From: Pipra filicauda
Lineage: Eukaryota; Chordata; Aves; Passeriformes; Pipridae
Length of the DNA stretch: 64,000 nucleotides
Assembly (NCBI RefSeq): GCF_003945595.2
Contig: NW_024104312.1
Span: forward strand, 930,001 to 994,000
Direction of reading: 5' to 3'
Numbering within the stretch: the first letter of the stretch is position 1; every line of letters begins with the position of its first letter. The notes under the pieces are model-generated. The model saw nothing but the letters and a program-made list of their open reading frames with translations, ran no database searches and was not told the DNA's origin. The translations under genes were made by a program, and so were the position numbers. Below, in pieces: positions 46,101 to 57,042 of this stretch.

Positions 46101-48193
46101 CATTGTTTTTACTGAAGAATTCATCTTGGATAAGACTAGTCCTGTTAAGTGTTTGCCTGAATTTCTTCACTCAAAAATTTACAGACCTGCTGGGGCTGTT
46201 CTGATGTACAGAACAGGGAGGCACAGTTGGTGTGGAAGAAGCAGAAAGCTGATCGCACAGGAAAGACTGACTGACCATGAGCAGTGGAGGAAGAGGAATC
46301 AATGGTGTTTAGAAGGACAAAGTGCAGAAACGTGCATCACACAAGGGGCTCGGTGGTTTGAAACAGTATCATGAAGTTTTTTTGGCTTGGAGGCATGGGC
46401 GATTGAAAAGCTTTGGGAATGTTGAAGTCAAATGCCTGTTTTTCCCATAGCTAAATCTAGACTGTAGAACTAAGTAGGCCTTTATGCTGAGTCTGAAGGA
46501 ACTGCAGGAGGAAACAGGTCCTCTTCACAAAGAAAGTGCCTTTCTTCGGGGTAACATTTTATTTTTCAGCAGTGGTTAGGCTTGTTTGCTTCCTGTATTT
46601 CTTGGGACACTGACTGTCAACTTGTGGGTGTATGTGTGTAATCCCAGGTCAGAAGAACTACCGCTGTACCCTCTGTGACAAGTCGTTCACCCAGAAGGCC
46701 CACCTGGAATCGCACATGGTCATCCACACCGGGGAGAAGAACCTCAAGTGCGATTACTGCGAGAAGCTGTTCATGCGGAGGCAGGACCTCAAGCAGCACG
46801 TACTCACTCACACGCAGTAAGTGATCTCACAGGGTGAGTGCAGTAAATGAAGCTGAACAGCCCAAGAGAGAAGCTCCAGTTTGCAAATAGTTTGGCCTAG
46901 GGAGTACAGATCAGTTCACTCTCTAAAATGACAGAGAAGTCAGTCTGGACAAAGTCCTTGTTGTACTGGCTGCAGTTGTCCAGTTCTAATGTTTGCAATG
47001 TTTTAATGACACAGTAAATTCCAAGCATGCTACTTGTCTTGTGAAATGGCTGTCTGAAGTGTTCATCATTTTGAACAGAGAGGGGGTTGTTTGACTTACA
47101 CTTCATTCTCTGCTGAGAACTGCTTACACATCCCAACATGACCACAGAAAGACCATAAACTCCTCACTGCTATTCTCGTCAAGTAGCTTGTTAGTGAACT
47201 CTGCCTCTATGCACTAGGGATGGGGTGCTGCAATTCCCAGCCCTTTCTTCCCTGCAGGTCTCACTCAAGCACTTGGTCTCCTGCTCCTCCTGTAGGCAGA
47301 TCCCTACCCACAGCCCTGTGCCAGGCCAGGTCTTTTGCTCTGAGAATCTCTCCATCCTGTATATTTACTCCCAATCAGAAAAAAAAAAAAAAAAAGAAAA
47401 GCCTAGTCTCAAAAACTTACTTCCCCAAAGCTAGTTCCTTTGCTTATTTCATTTTTAGCATCTGGTTCTTGTACTCACTTGGAATCCATTGCTGCTTCTG
47501 TCATGCTGCCTAGGAGACAGTGTATTGTAGTGAGCATGAGTGAGAGAGGCAGACAGACTTGCCTGGTTGCTTGTTCCTACAGCCTGAGCCAGGAGCACTA
47601 CTGCTGGGAGGTATTTTGCACTGTCATCTGCAGAATTTGTTGCAGTCTAGTAAGGTCCTCAAGCTTAGCATTTATGGCTGAGGATTGTTAACACTCAGCA
47701 ACTTTGTTGTCTTATTTCTTCCCTGTTCCCCCTGCTCCCCATTTACGAAGGGTGGGAAGGAGCGAGACTGACCTTTCCATCAGGGCAACATCTTTGCTCT
47801 TGCCAAAACATGTGCCTTAACCAGTATTTTAATATTATATCAGCTGCCTTGCAGGAGCAAACTCACTTTTTTATGTCTTGCAGAGAACGGCAGATCAAGT
47901 GCCCCAAGTGTGACAAGCTGTTTCTGAGGACAAATCACCTGAAGAAGCATCTCAATTCACATGAAGGAAAGAGGGACTATGTCTGTGAAAAATGTTCCAA
48001 GGCTTATTTAACCAAATATCACCTCACTCGCCACCTAAAAATATGTAAAGGCCCCACATCCAGCTTGTCAGCCCCAGACGAAGAAGAGGAGGAGGATTCA
48101 GAGGAAGAATTAATAGACTCTATGAGGACTGAAGACTGTAGGATGAACAATGGAGTCTATTCAACAGGTGATGCCCTCTCTGGACACAAATGA
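31093..48193 (+). CDS. PRDM4: PRDM4, PR/SET domain zinc-finger protein (complete)
   Basis: Nuclear regulator also known as SC-1 or PFM1, reported to bind the p75 neurotrophin receptor and to recruit PRMT5 in neural stem cells. Coding exons: 31093-31103, 32645-32778, 33475-33660, 35682-36476, 39573-39722, 40936-41054, 41800-41885, 43182-43309, 43870-44184, 46648-46816 and 47884-48193. They total 2403 bases, 800 residues plus TGA, against 801 residues in human as I recall it. All junctions are GT/AG and in phase. Order of parts: a Ser/Pro-rich N-terminal region (about 1-375), a zinc knuckle (C-x2-C-x7-C-x2-H, residues 377-391), the PR/SET domain (about 411-528), an atypical Cys/His-rich segment, six C2H2-type fingers and an acidic tail. 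The start, Met-His-Pro-Arg, uses 11 bases of exon 1 and a split Arg codon; a second in-frame ATG is at 32646. It is divergent from ASCL4 and converges on PWP1. Confidence 0.96.
33013..33050 (+). repeat. G-rich run in PRDM4 intron 2, G-quadruplex-like
   Basis: Successive runs of three to eight G separated by single T bases, then GGT units, on the transcribed gene's sense strand. It easily satisfies the four-run rule for a G-quadruplex in DNA or in the pre-mRNA, about 240 bases after the donor of exon 2. Confidence 0.8.
35682..36476 (+). CDS. PRDM4: PRDM4 large N-terminal exon
   Basis: A 795-base exon encoding residues 111-375. The protein is rich in Ser, Val, His and Asn without globular-domain signatures and includes [21 protein letters not shown] and [15 protein letters not shown]. 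It is probably a disordered region carrying the PRMT5 and receptor contacts known for the family. The exon ends inside the Trp376 codon. Confidence 0.95.
39573..43309 (+). CDS. PRDM4: PRDM4 zinc knuckle and PR/SET domain exons
   Basis: Four exons (39573-39722, 40936-41054, 41800-41885, 43182-43309) encode residues 376-536. The first carries the zinc knuckle [15 protein letters not shown] and leads into the PR/SET fold ([44 protein letters not shown]). PR domains are SET relatives, and many lack the full methyltransferase motif; I see no NHS-type catalytic motif here. The intron at 41886-43181 carries the SINE. Confidence 0.93.
41970..42108 (-). mobile_element. tRNA-Ile-derived SINE with CR1-like tail (TguSINE1-like)
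   Basis: Read on the minus strand, the head matches an isoleucine tRNA: A box CAGCTCAGGTGG (42088-42099 in plus coordinates), then GTTAGAGCGTGGTGCTAATA with the anticodon-loop region, then B box GGTTTGATCCC (42045-42055). The tail, down to about 41970, reads GGACTCGATGATTCTTGTGG and GAATATTCTGTGATCAT, the 3' end of a CR1-X-type element. This head-tail arrangement is that of TguSINE1, described in passerine birds and thought to be mobilised by CR1. It is not a working tRNA gene, since the acceptor-stem ends do not pair. It lies antisense in the PRDM4 intron after 41885. Confidence 0.85.
43870..48193 (+). CDS. PRDM4: PRDM4 zinc-finger exons and acidic tail
   Basis: Exons 43870-44184, 46648-46816 and 47884-48193. 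After an atypical Cys/His segment ([10 protein letters not shown]...HIHNH) come six fingers starting CSMC, CDFC, CTLC, CDYC, CPKC and CEKC. The last ends HLKIC and so is a C2HC finger. HTGEKN-type linkers join some fingers. The tail has a run of Asp and Glu ([11 protein letters not shown]) and ends SGHK. The fingers give sequence-specific DNA binding. Confidence 0.94.
44309..44885 (-). mobile_element. CR1 LINE, 3' part, antisense in a PRDM4 intron
   Basis: About 580 bases. The plus strand shows CACAGAATCATAGAATATTT at the left, then GGGCAACCTGTTCCAGTGCC, AATAAGGTCTCCCTGGAACC, CATGGCCCTCCTTCAGACC and TGGATGCAGTACTCCAGGTG. These are successive landmarks of the reverse complement of the CR1 ORF2 end and 3' UTR. 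It is 5'-truncated, as usual, and the reading frame is broken. It follows the PRDM4 exon ending 44184. Confidence 0.9.
45930..46060 (+). mobile_element. Decayed CR1-type reverse-transcriptase fragment
   Basis: From 45951 the plus strand translates [20 protein letters not shown] followed by VPVG. This aligns with the CR1-family reverse-transcriptase stretch that reads VDKGNAVD..YLDFSKAFDT and VPHG. The catalytic-region residues are partly lost. The element may extend over about 45400-46370, but the edges could not be fixed. Confidence 0.6.
47379..47395. repeat. Poly(A) run in the last PRDM4 intron
   Basis: Seventeen A residues; no processed pseudogene or SINE is recognised to its left. Confidence 0.85.
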
Positions 48194-49060
48194 AGAAGAG
48201 AGGGACATTTTCTTGGATAAGTAGGGAAGGAAAAAACCCTCTTCCTTGTTTCCCCAGTCAACAATGTATGTCAGGTGAGGAGTTTTCCTTCTGTTTTGGT
48301 CTCCACACTACCACCACTTAATATACTCTGTAGCCAAAACACTGACTGAGACTGGATCATGCCTGCACAAGTGAAGAGTTGCTAAGAAGGAAATGTGAGG
48401 CAAGGAGATTTTTTCACACACGCTGTGCATACTTCTTTTCCAAATCACTCAGATTAATCCATCCAGTGTTGGGACACGTCACACCTTGCATAGCCCTTTA
48501 AGCAAAAAGCCACAAACCAGAAATGTAGTTGAGTGATTGCAGTGAACTGTAAGCCAACTGTCCTTAACTGCCCAAGCCATGACATGAAGAGAAACAAACA
48601 AAAAATGTATTTTGTTTTTTTAAAACTTCTTAACTGGAGTATGTGATTTGGCACAAAGCAAAGGCTTAACAATGCTCAGGTTTCCTTCTTAAAACAAAAC
48701 ACTTCGGTTTAAAAATAAAAAGAAAGGCCAGTGAAATCAGCCCTTGCAAACAATGCCATTACCCCACTACAGAGAATCAAAGATTGGCTTTTGGATAACA
48801 GTTATTGCCTCCTCTCCCTCGAGTTCACTAGAAAGTGTAAGCAGGTGAAGAGATAAAGACTGTATAGACTCAGTAAGGACGAGGCTTACAGATGATCAGG
48901 CAGTGTTTACAGTATATATTACTCCTTGTGCTGTAAACCTTTTACCACCTAGAATGATGGGAGGGTTTGCTGCTAATATTATTTATGGAATGAAGATTAT
49001 TACATTTGGTTGTTTTCTTTTGAAATAATTAAAAATGTGGCTCTTCTCAAATGTTCTTTT
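48194..49060 (+). other. PRDM4: PRDM4 3' untranslated region
   Basis: Non-coding sequence after the TGA. Candidate poly(A) signals are AATAAA at 48714-48719 and ATTAAA at 49028-49033, the latter followed by T-rich sequence. The distal end is preferred but not certain. Confidence 0.55.
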
Positions 49061-50690
49061 TTTAATATTTACATATTCTGAAAAAAAAGTTCCTATTTCT
49101 ATAAATATGCTAAGAGAAATAACAACACTTTTTAATCATCTGCCTCTCACAAGCTTTCCTGGGACATGAAGGGGTAGGAGCACCTCCATGAATAGGTGCA
49201 GCTGAAGAACTGGTCTTTAAACTCTGTAGATTTCCTGCGTCACTCCTCTGGCTGTGCTGCAAAAGAAGAGTCAGCTGAGCTCTGTGCTCTTGACAAGGTA
49301 ATTGGAGGTTTCCTTGTGAAAGAGGCTCTGCTTCTTGCCCTAAATGGCCCAAGCTCAGCTGTACCTTTCTCTGTCCCCTGTATTTCCTTGAGAGCTCCCA
49401 GGGTTCTTCAAACCTGAAAATGCTTGCCCTCAGATCAGTATGTGACTAAAAAGCTCCAGAGAGACAAGTTGTGGGATTTTGTTACGTCAAGGGAAAGATG
49501 TGTTGCTTTCAGTAATGCAATTTCTTCCTGAAACACAAAGCAACTTCTAGAGCTGCAGTGCCAATTATAATACTAGAGGTATAAGAGAAGTCACTACCCT
49601 CAAAGAGCTTAACACAAAGCATTTATTTCAAATTAAAGCTTTAAAAAACTTTAAGCTTTTCACTGGAGAGCACTTGAACAGAAGTGGTTCTCACTACTGC
49701 TTGGCAGAGACAGGAGGGAGGCAGGAATTCCAACCCATCCAGAGTATTCCTGCAGAGCCATGGTGAACACCTGTCATCAGACTAGAAACAGCTGAAGTGG
49801 ATTTAGAAGCAGCCACTTACCCTCGAGGGATAGGAAGGAAAGATCTAACCCTTTTCCCCAGCCTTTTTCCCATCTGCAGTTTGTAGTGTTACAATTTACT
49901 TGCTTTACCTCACCAGAGTGAGTTACAGTGCTTAGGGTGGAAAGCAGTGGGGAGCCGTGACAGTGCAGCTGCTTTGACACCAGTGGCTTTAATACCCAGG
50001 GCATTTTGCAGACACCTTCAGTGTGGGAAGCACTTCACAGGAGGGTAAGAGTATCATTTAACTTCTTGGTCTGGGGTAAGGCACTCGGGTGCTCCATTTT
50101 AAATGCGAGGAAATTGTTGGAGTCACAATCCTTGATTAGGTTCCTGATGCTGGAAACAAAGTTCTTAAGTTGGTGGCTCAACTGATACTCAAAACATTCC
50201 TGTGCCTTCAGGTGTTGGGCAGAAACACCTGGGCGGGGGGATGAACATGAGTACATAACACAGAGCTTTCACCAGAGACAGGGACCTGCTGAGATCCCAG
50301 CCCTCGCTTTGTGTCCTGACAGCTTCTCATCCTTTCCAACTAGCAGCTCCTTCTTTCAGTTCAAATTCTCTTAAAATATATTACAGTTGGAGCTTGAAGA
50401 AAAACTCAATACCTTGTGCAGCATCAGTCAGCTTCAGGTGCTGTGGAACCGGGGAAAAGAAACACCCAATCTTGATGGATGGAGCTGGGATATTTCTGGT
50501 TTGATATTGGTGAGCTGAATGTTAGAAATACGTTTCAAGATTCTACTGGGGATGCCATTTTATTACCTGAGAACTACTCTGGATATTTAAAAAGATACAT
50601 GGAAGATATTTTAAAATCTGTATTAGAAATCTGTAAACCTAGCCTCAAGGATAAATTATCTATTTACACTTGTCATTTAATTCAGCTTTT
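49061..50690. other. Space between the converging ends of PRDM4 and PWP1
   Basis: About 1.6 kb without a recognised gene or transposon. Transcripts from both sides could run into it if distal poly(A) signals are used; an AATAAA on the minus strand near 49622 would extend PWP1. Confidence 0.45.
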
Positions 50691-51084
50691 GTTTATTTAT
50701 TACACAACTGTTGGGTGAAGTATTTTTTCTTGTACCTTAGAAGGTAGAAGATCAAAACCTTTGCAGTATTTAACAAACTTCTGGTAGCCAGAATGCTTTT
50801 CTAGTGACTGTTTCATTTTATATGTCAGCTTTACACATGGTAGCCCCTGTTTCAGGGATCATTATCTCAGGCAAAAGCAAGTGATTTAATCTTTCAAAGC
50901 CGGTAACAGAGGCAGGATCTTAAGAGCTTAATCACCCCACCATGTTTCTTTGTCTGAGATGAAGAGGCCTGCAGACTGCAAGACACTAGAGCCATTTCCA
51001 TGAGCTCTCACCTAACAGGGGGATTTGCAGAATACATATTAGTCGTAGTCCCGTTAATTAGTCCTTTTTTTGATGTTTGGTCCA
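50691..51084 (-). other. PWP1: PWP1 3' untranslated region
   Basis: Sequence after the PWP1 stop on the minus strand. The first canonical AATAAA on that strand is at 50697-50692, giving a UTR of about 0.4 kb. Confidence 0.55.
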
Positions 51085-51200
51085 TCATGATTCCATTGCT
51101 GTCTCCAAGTCGTTGCTGCTCCTGCTGGCTGTGGAGCTGGAAGCCATGGAGTTGGCACTAGCCAGAACCAGTCTCTCTCTGTTTCCAAAAACTTCATTCA
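51085..51200 (-). CDS. PWP1: PWP1 terminal exon
   Basis: Begins after the acceptor TATTGCAG on the minus strand and completes a split Val codon. It reads [18 protein letters not shown], a Ser-rich run and finally ETAMES, with TGA at 51087-51085. Human PWP1 also ends in MES. It is too short and too Ser-rich to be caught by a simple open-frame length cut-off. Confidence 0.9.
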
Positions 51201-54200
51201 CTGCAATACAGACAGGGGATTGCTTACATGTTACTCTGATGAGTACTCAAGATGACTACAGCAAGTATAGCATGGTGAACACCATGGAATGGAATGGAAA
51301 TCCTAACCTGGTGCAGTTTCAAAGCTTTTCCCCTTGCTCCGAGTAGGGACTTGAAGGTTACATGTCAGAAAAATCATCTGCATATGATACTTTAATTACA
51401 ATTCCTGTTATTTTTCCCTCAGAGCATTTAGAGGTTTCCCTCTGCATAATTCTGTACCCAAGTACTGTGAAATGGATGAGGTTTGAAGAGCACAACATTA
51501 AGTTTAAATAATTTATTTCTGGCTTGAGTCTCTCTGGGTTTCCACCAAGCTCTTAAAAGCCTTCTCCAAAAATTCATGCCATTTGGTTACATGTAGCTAC
51601 AACAACTGATCAACCCAGTCCTCACTTTTATTCCCACAAGTACTCAAAGAATGTGGTACCTGATTACACCAGGAACATTAAGAAAAAAATAAAACAGATA
51701 TAAGAAATCGGGTGTTACGCTTCAGCTACAAGAAAATAAATCATGTCAAACAGTTCTCCAATTTAGAAAAAAAAAAAAAACACTTTTTGAAGCTGAAAAT
51801 GTGAACACCATAGGCAGTCATTGGGTATGTAAAAATACTAACCTACAGTTTCTCTCAGAGCCACAATACATTACTGAATACAAATACATCCTGCAGGCAA
51901 GGGGAGAACCACAATATTCAAAGAAATGAGAACATTACCTGCAGAAAGCTTGCTTATATCCCAAACACGCAGCCCTTCTCGCTCTCCTCCAAAGGCAAAA
52001 ACAAATGGGAAGTCAGGGCAGCAAGCTGCACAGAAGAGAACACCCTGGGAGGGTGGAAGAAAGAAGAGGATTATTTTTTTAAATGTCATCTTTCTAAAAT
52101 GAATTTGTCATCTGAAAATACTTTCTACCAAGCAAGTTGTAACAAATGTAATCTCTTTAAGTTTCCCGAAACTTCTTTTGTAAAGACACAAAATGAAAGT
52201 CAAGAGCTGCTAAGTATAAACAGTAAATCACATCTTTGTCTTGAATGTGGCAGGTGCAGGCTGGAGCACCTATAGTTCTACTCAGAACATTGTATCTGGA
52301 ATTTGGGTCTGAGGCTTTGAAGCAGTCTGCCAATTCCATGTTGAATACTGCACTGGAATGAGAATGATTTATCCAGAATATACAGATGTTTTTTCCCCTA
52401 AAAGATGTTAGGTAAAACAAAATTCAAACCAGACAAAAAAAGAATAAGCAGACGTAGTTTATATATAAAACTTACTGGAATCAAGAAATAAATATTACTA
52501 TACCATTTTCATATCCCTGGAATGGACTAAACTTGGTCTGTCTCCCAGGATGTCCCAAATTTTCACGTATTTGTCAGCAGATGATGTCACAAGGCACCCT
52601 TTAACCTGACTGCTTAGCTGTAGCCCTGGAAGATTAACAGTGCAGCCGTGTGAGAACCGCTGTTTCACAAAGATGAGGATACATTTTGAAGTGAAGTCAT
52701 GAGAACAACCTCAGTATTCTCCTCACACAAAACTCTGTTCCAGCACAAAGGAGCAAAACATTAATGAAAGTTTCATCCTGCTCCCTGTAGTGAGATTAAA
52801 AGCACCGTGTAGGCCTATTTTGTCTCTCAATCCAACAACGGTAACACTGCAAAGACATGCTTGTTCTACTTCTTACTTAACATAATCTGCTTCCCCAGGT
52901 AGCTTTCTTCATTCATTTGCCAAAGACCATCTTGCTTGCTGTCCAAGATGATGGGGCATGTTCATACAATCTCATTTTAGACACCTGATCAGGGACTTCA
53001 GGTTCCTTTTTGAAGCTCCTACACTGACCAAATTAAAGTAGCCTAAAGGAGACAGTGTGAAAACTTTCCCGTGTGCCATACCTAAATCATCCTCAGAGTG
53101 AGTCAGTATAAAATAATTACAGAGAGAGGAGGTAAACATTATAGTTCATAATCCTAGACCAGATTCCATCGTTTTTGTATTTCCTCATCCAAAAAAAAAA
53201 AAACCACAAGGAGTGTGTCCCAAGTGAATTAGTCTGTTTTTACATGCTTATTCATGACAGTCACTGAGGAAAGTTCACTGTTGTTAAAATACTGTGCTTT
53301 CAATGGCTTCTCAGCAGAGATTTGCTTCACATGCCAGCTACCATGATTAGCATGCATGACTTAATTGTTAAACAAGGAATCACTACCACCTCAGTCCTAT
53401 AGGTTAAAGGCATCTTCCAGATGTGCTTTGCCACTGGGGACAAACAGGACATGCAGGCAGTTTACCTGACACCTCTTCATCATGAGCTTTCAGAGTAAAC
53501 AGGGGCTTATCAGACCGAGCATCCAGACAGTACACAAAACCATCCTCTGTGCTTGCCTGAGAAAACCACAACATTTAAAAAACAAACAATCATCATCATT
53601 CATTTGGAAAAAAACTTCCTATGAAATAATACCCACCCTCAAGTAAATCCCTGAGGCAGACACTGCTCTGTAGGGCACGTTACACTGTTCCCAGGCCTGA
53701 GCCTCTGAAGTCAGGCTCCATCCACTTGCTGCCCAAGCCATTCTACATACCTAAACTATGCTGCACTGGATTACATGGAAGTCTTAATCATATACAGATT
53801 TCTTGAAGTGTACTTTGAAGACAGTTGCCCTGCTAAGCTTGGCCCCCATGTTAGGCAATGAAATACAAAGCCTTTAGTCTCTTCACTGTCAGTTCAAAGT
53901 TTTTGGAGCCATCCAGTGGTCCTGTGCAAAGCTAAGTGTGATTATACTGAGAGATCTACATCATAAACCCAACAAAACTAAGCAACCACTTCTGCTGGCT
54001 GTATACACAAAGCAACAGAGAACTAGACAGCCACTGAGATGATAAAGATTTGGTTTTAAATTATGTTGAAAAGTTGTATTGTAAAAATCTTGACAAAACC
54101 AAGCTATTTATACTCCAGGTGGGGGTTGGTCTCTTCTCCCAGGTAACAAGCAATAGGATAACAGAAAATGGCCTCAAGTTGCACCAAGGGAGGTTTAGAT

Positions 54201-57011
54201 TGGATATTAGGAAAAACCTGCTGAAAGGGTTGTCAAGCACTGGCACAGGCCGTCCAGGTAAGTGGTGGAATCCCCACCCCTTATTTAAAAGCCATGTAGA
54301 TGAGGCACTTACAGACATGGTTTAGTGGTGGACTTGGCAGTGCTGGGTTAATGGTTGGACTTGATCTCAGAGGTCTTTTGCGACCTGAACAAGTGGATCA
54401 TTCCATACTAGCCAGGAGGACGGTGCCCTCTAGCGCTGACTTGAAACACTGAATCAACATTCGGGATCTTAGTTCTAATTAGCTGCTTCTCAGTTGCATT
54501 TGCCTCATTACATGAAACACAACAGCAACTATGCAACAAAAAATATATCCCAGCCACTGAACACTGTAACAACATGACAAAGATGCCACCTCTGGAGTGC
54601 AAAAGCAGCAGCATCAATAGCTGTTCTACTGTCACAATGAAGATACCAAATAAGTAGCTGGTCTAAATATACCTGTTGAAAAAACTACTTAAAAACATCC
54701 TCCCCTGGAGCATTTTCATAATAAGCAGCACAAACCATACAATTGTCCATCAGCTCCATTATGATTCAGAAACATTATGAACACAAAAATACAGGTTAAA
54801 AACAGCCCAAGAATAGAAGAGCATGTACTCACTAAGAAATGACAAGGTGAAAAGTGATTCCAAATTACTCTCTCAACCTGACCACTAAACCTCCACACTC
54901 GATGGTTATCTTGTGGGTTTCTGCAATCATACAGCACCGTTGATCTATGGGAAAAAGGGACAGGAAATAAAATCTAAAAGAAAAAAAATCAGGGCAGAAC
55001 ACTCTGTGACATAGTTTGCTTTACCACCGGCATCTGAAGAAGCTCCATGTAAACTATAATTAAAATGGAAACAACTTCACTACTTAGACTTCCAATTCAA
55101 TAAGATTAAAATCTCGCAGATAAGCACAAGCTTTTTTCATGTGCTTCAAAGTTTCATCTTGGTTATGAACAGTCATTCTATTGAAACTAAGCAAACAGAG
55201 CTTGAATTTACTCAATACATAAGATACTTATCACACAGGAGACCATAATTATGCAAATATATCACTTAATGAACAGACCAAAGTCTGTAAAGTCAAGTAA
55301 TGATGTACTAATTAGGAAATCATTTTGTGATATATATATTAACACATTTTCAAATATGCTTTAATAAAAAGAAATTAAAAAAAAATAAAAATCAATCTTT
55401 ACAAGTAGTTAGAGAAACACTACTCCAAAAAGGAGAGAGTAGATGGAAGTTAGAGGATCCTCTGGGATTCTTTACAGACGTGCTCAGCCCAGTGGCTGCA
55501 GAATCTGTCCCAACTCAAAAAGCTCCTGGGTGCAAATGCAAGGGAGGAGTGGTCATGTCACTGCAGCGACATCTCACCGCAATCAACATCCACAGCGTAA
55601 CCCACTCCCACCCTATCCTGTAATTAAAGCAAAAGAAATGCAAAAGAAATGTGATCTGGGTTTCCCAGCTCTTTCACCAGGCATTTCACACAACAGCTTT
55701 TTAACAGTCTGATTTTCAGGCTATGAAGGCATCTGCCAATATTCACTGAATAGCCTGTGGTCCTGGCAAGGCTCTGCAGGAAAAGTCCACAAAGGCAGTC
55801 TACTGGTTTACAGAGGTCCATGGTATCAAAGGCATAGCTAAAGAGGGATTGACTAGCTGGTCTCAACATTTGGACTTTATCCTTTTATCAAAGGAAGTCA
55901 AAGGGAAGGAAACAGACACAGCTTCCTAACAGCAGCAAAAGGTTTTTCTCCAATACTTTCACTTAAGCAGATGTAGCAAGAGCGTAACAGAAGCCAGAGA
56001 AGACCAAGGCTTGGCTAAAGATTGACAAGTCTATAAATATTTTAACACAAGGACAAAGTCTTAAAAGCAGAATAAAAAATTCAGCGTAAGAAAATCATGG
56101 TTATAGAACAAAATTAAAAGTTACCCCATTGAGACGGGAGAACAGAGAGGAAGTTTTTTGGCTGGCAGGGCTTGTAAGAACTGGCAGTTACAGAGCTAGT
56201 CCAAGTTTGCAGACACAAACCTTTTCTGAGCATATCCAGGCTGCAATCAGAGGAGACAGCCCTTTACACTTTGGCTATGGCATGGCTAGAAAGGCTGTAG
56301 GGAGTGGTCTGGGATTTTAAAGTCCCTCATCCCCCCCAAACCTGGCCTTACAGGTTGGCAAAACCTGGGCAAGTTTTCACAGGAATAAAAAGTGACACAG
56401 TTCTAATGCAGAAAATCCCATAAGGACATATGAAGAAATAAGTTCAGTTTGGAACAGACACCTGGCACAGAAAATGTCAGTCCAGATGGTTAAAGCATTT
56501 GGCTACCTCCAAAAAAGAGGTAAGGAAAACCACATTTTGGCCACATACAAACCTGGCTAGCTTGCTGGAAAAAAATAACAGCATTACTCAAATTGGCAGA
56601 GTTATAAAAAAAATGAAAAAGAAAACACAAGACAACCTAATGTGCTTAACTGAATACTAATACCCTCCCTATGTGCAACATTTGAAAACATTACCCTGAC
56701 ATACTTATCGAACGATCCAGAAATAAGGGTCTGAGTTTCAAACGGATGAAACTGCAATGTCTGCACCTGGATAATGGAAGATTTTATATAACACACATAC
56801 ACAGGAACTTTCTTGGAACAAAGCACAACCACCCCTTCCCCAAGCCAGCACATTTTCCCCCCAAAAAACCATCCTAATGAGCTTGTTGATACTCTAATTG
56901 CTTATAAAATAGTGCAAGAGATGCACATTGCTTCAAACACCCCCACCTGGTGGAAACAATGTATTTTCCAATATAATTTAACTGAACAGGACCCCCTGCC
57001 CCCTTTCTGCC

Positions 57012-57042
<31 letters not shown>

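Noticed and set aside
56695..56704. Ten-base-longer form of a PWP1 exon
   Set aside because: It shifts the downstream frame, so the next exon reads into TGA within six codons.
57020..57041. Tail of a processed pseudogene
   Set aside because: No gene-like sequence precedes the A run on either side, and L1-type retrocopying is rare in birds.
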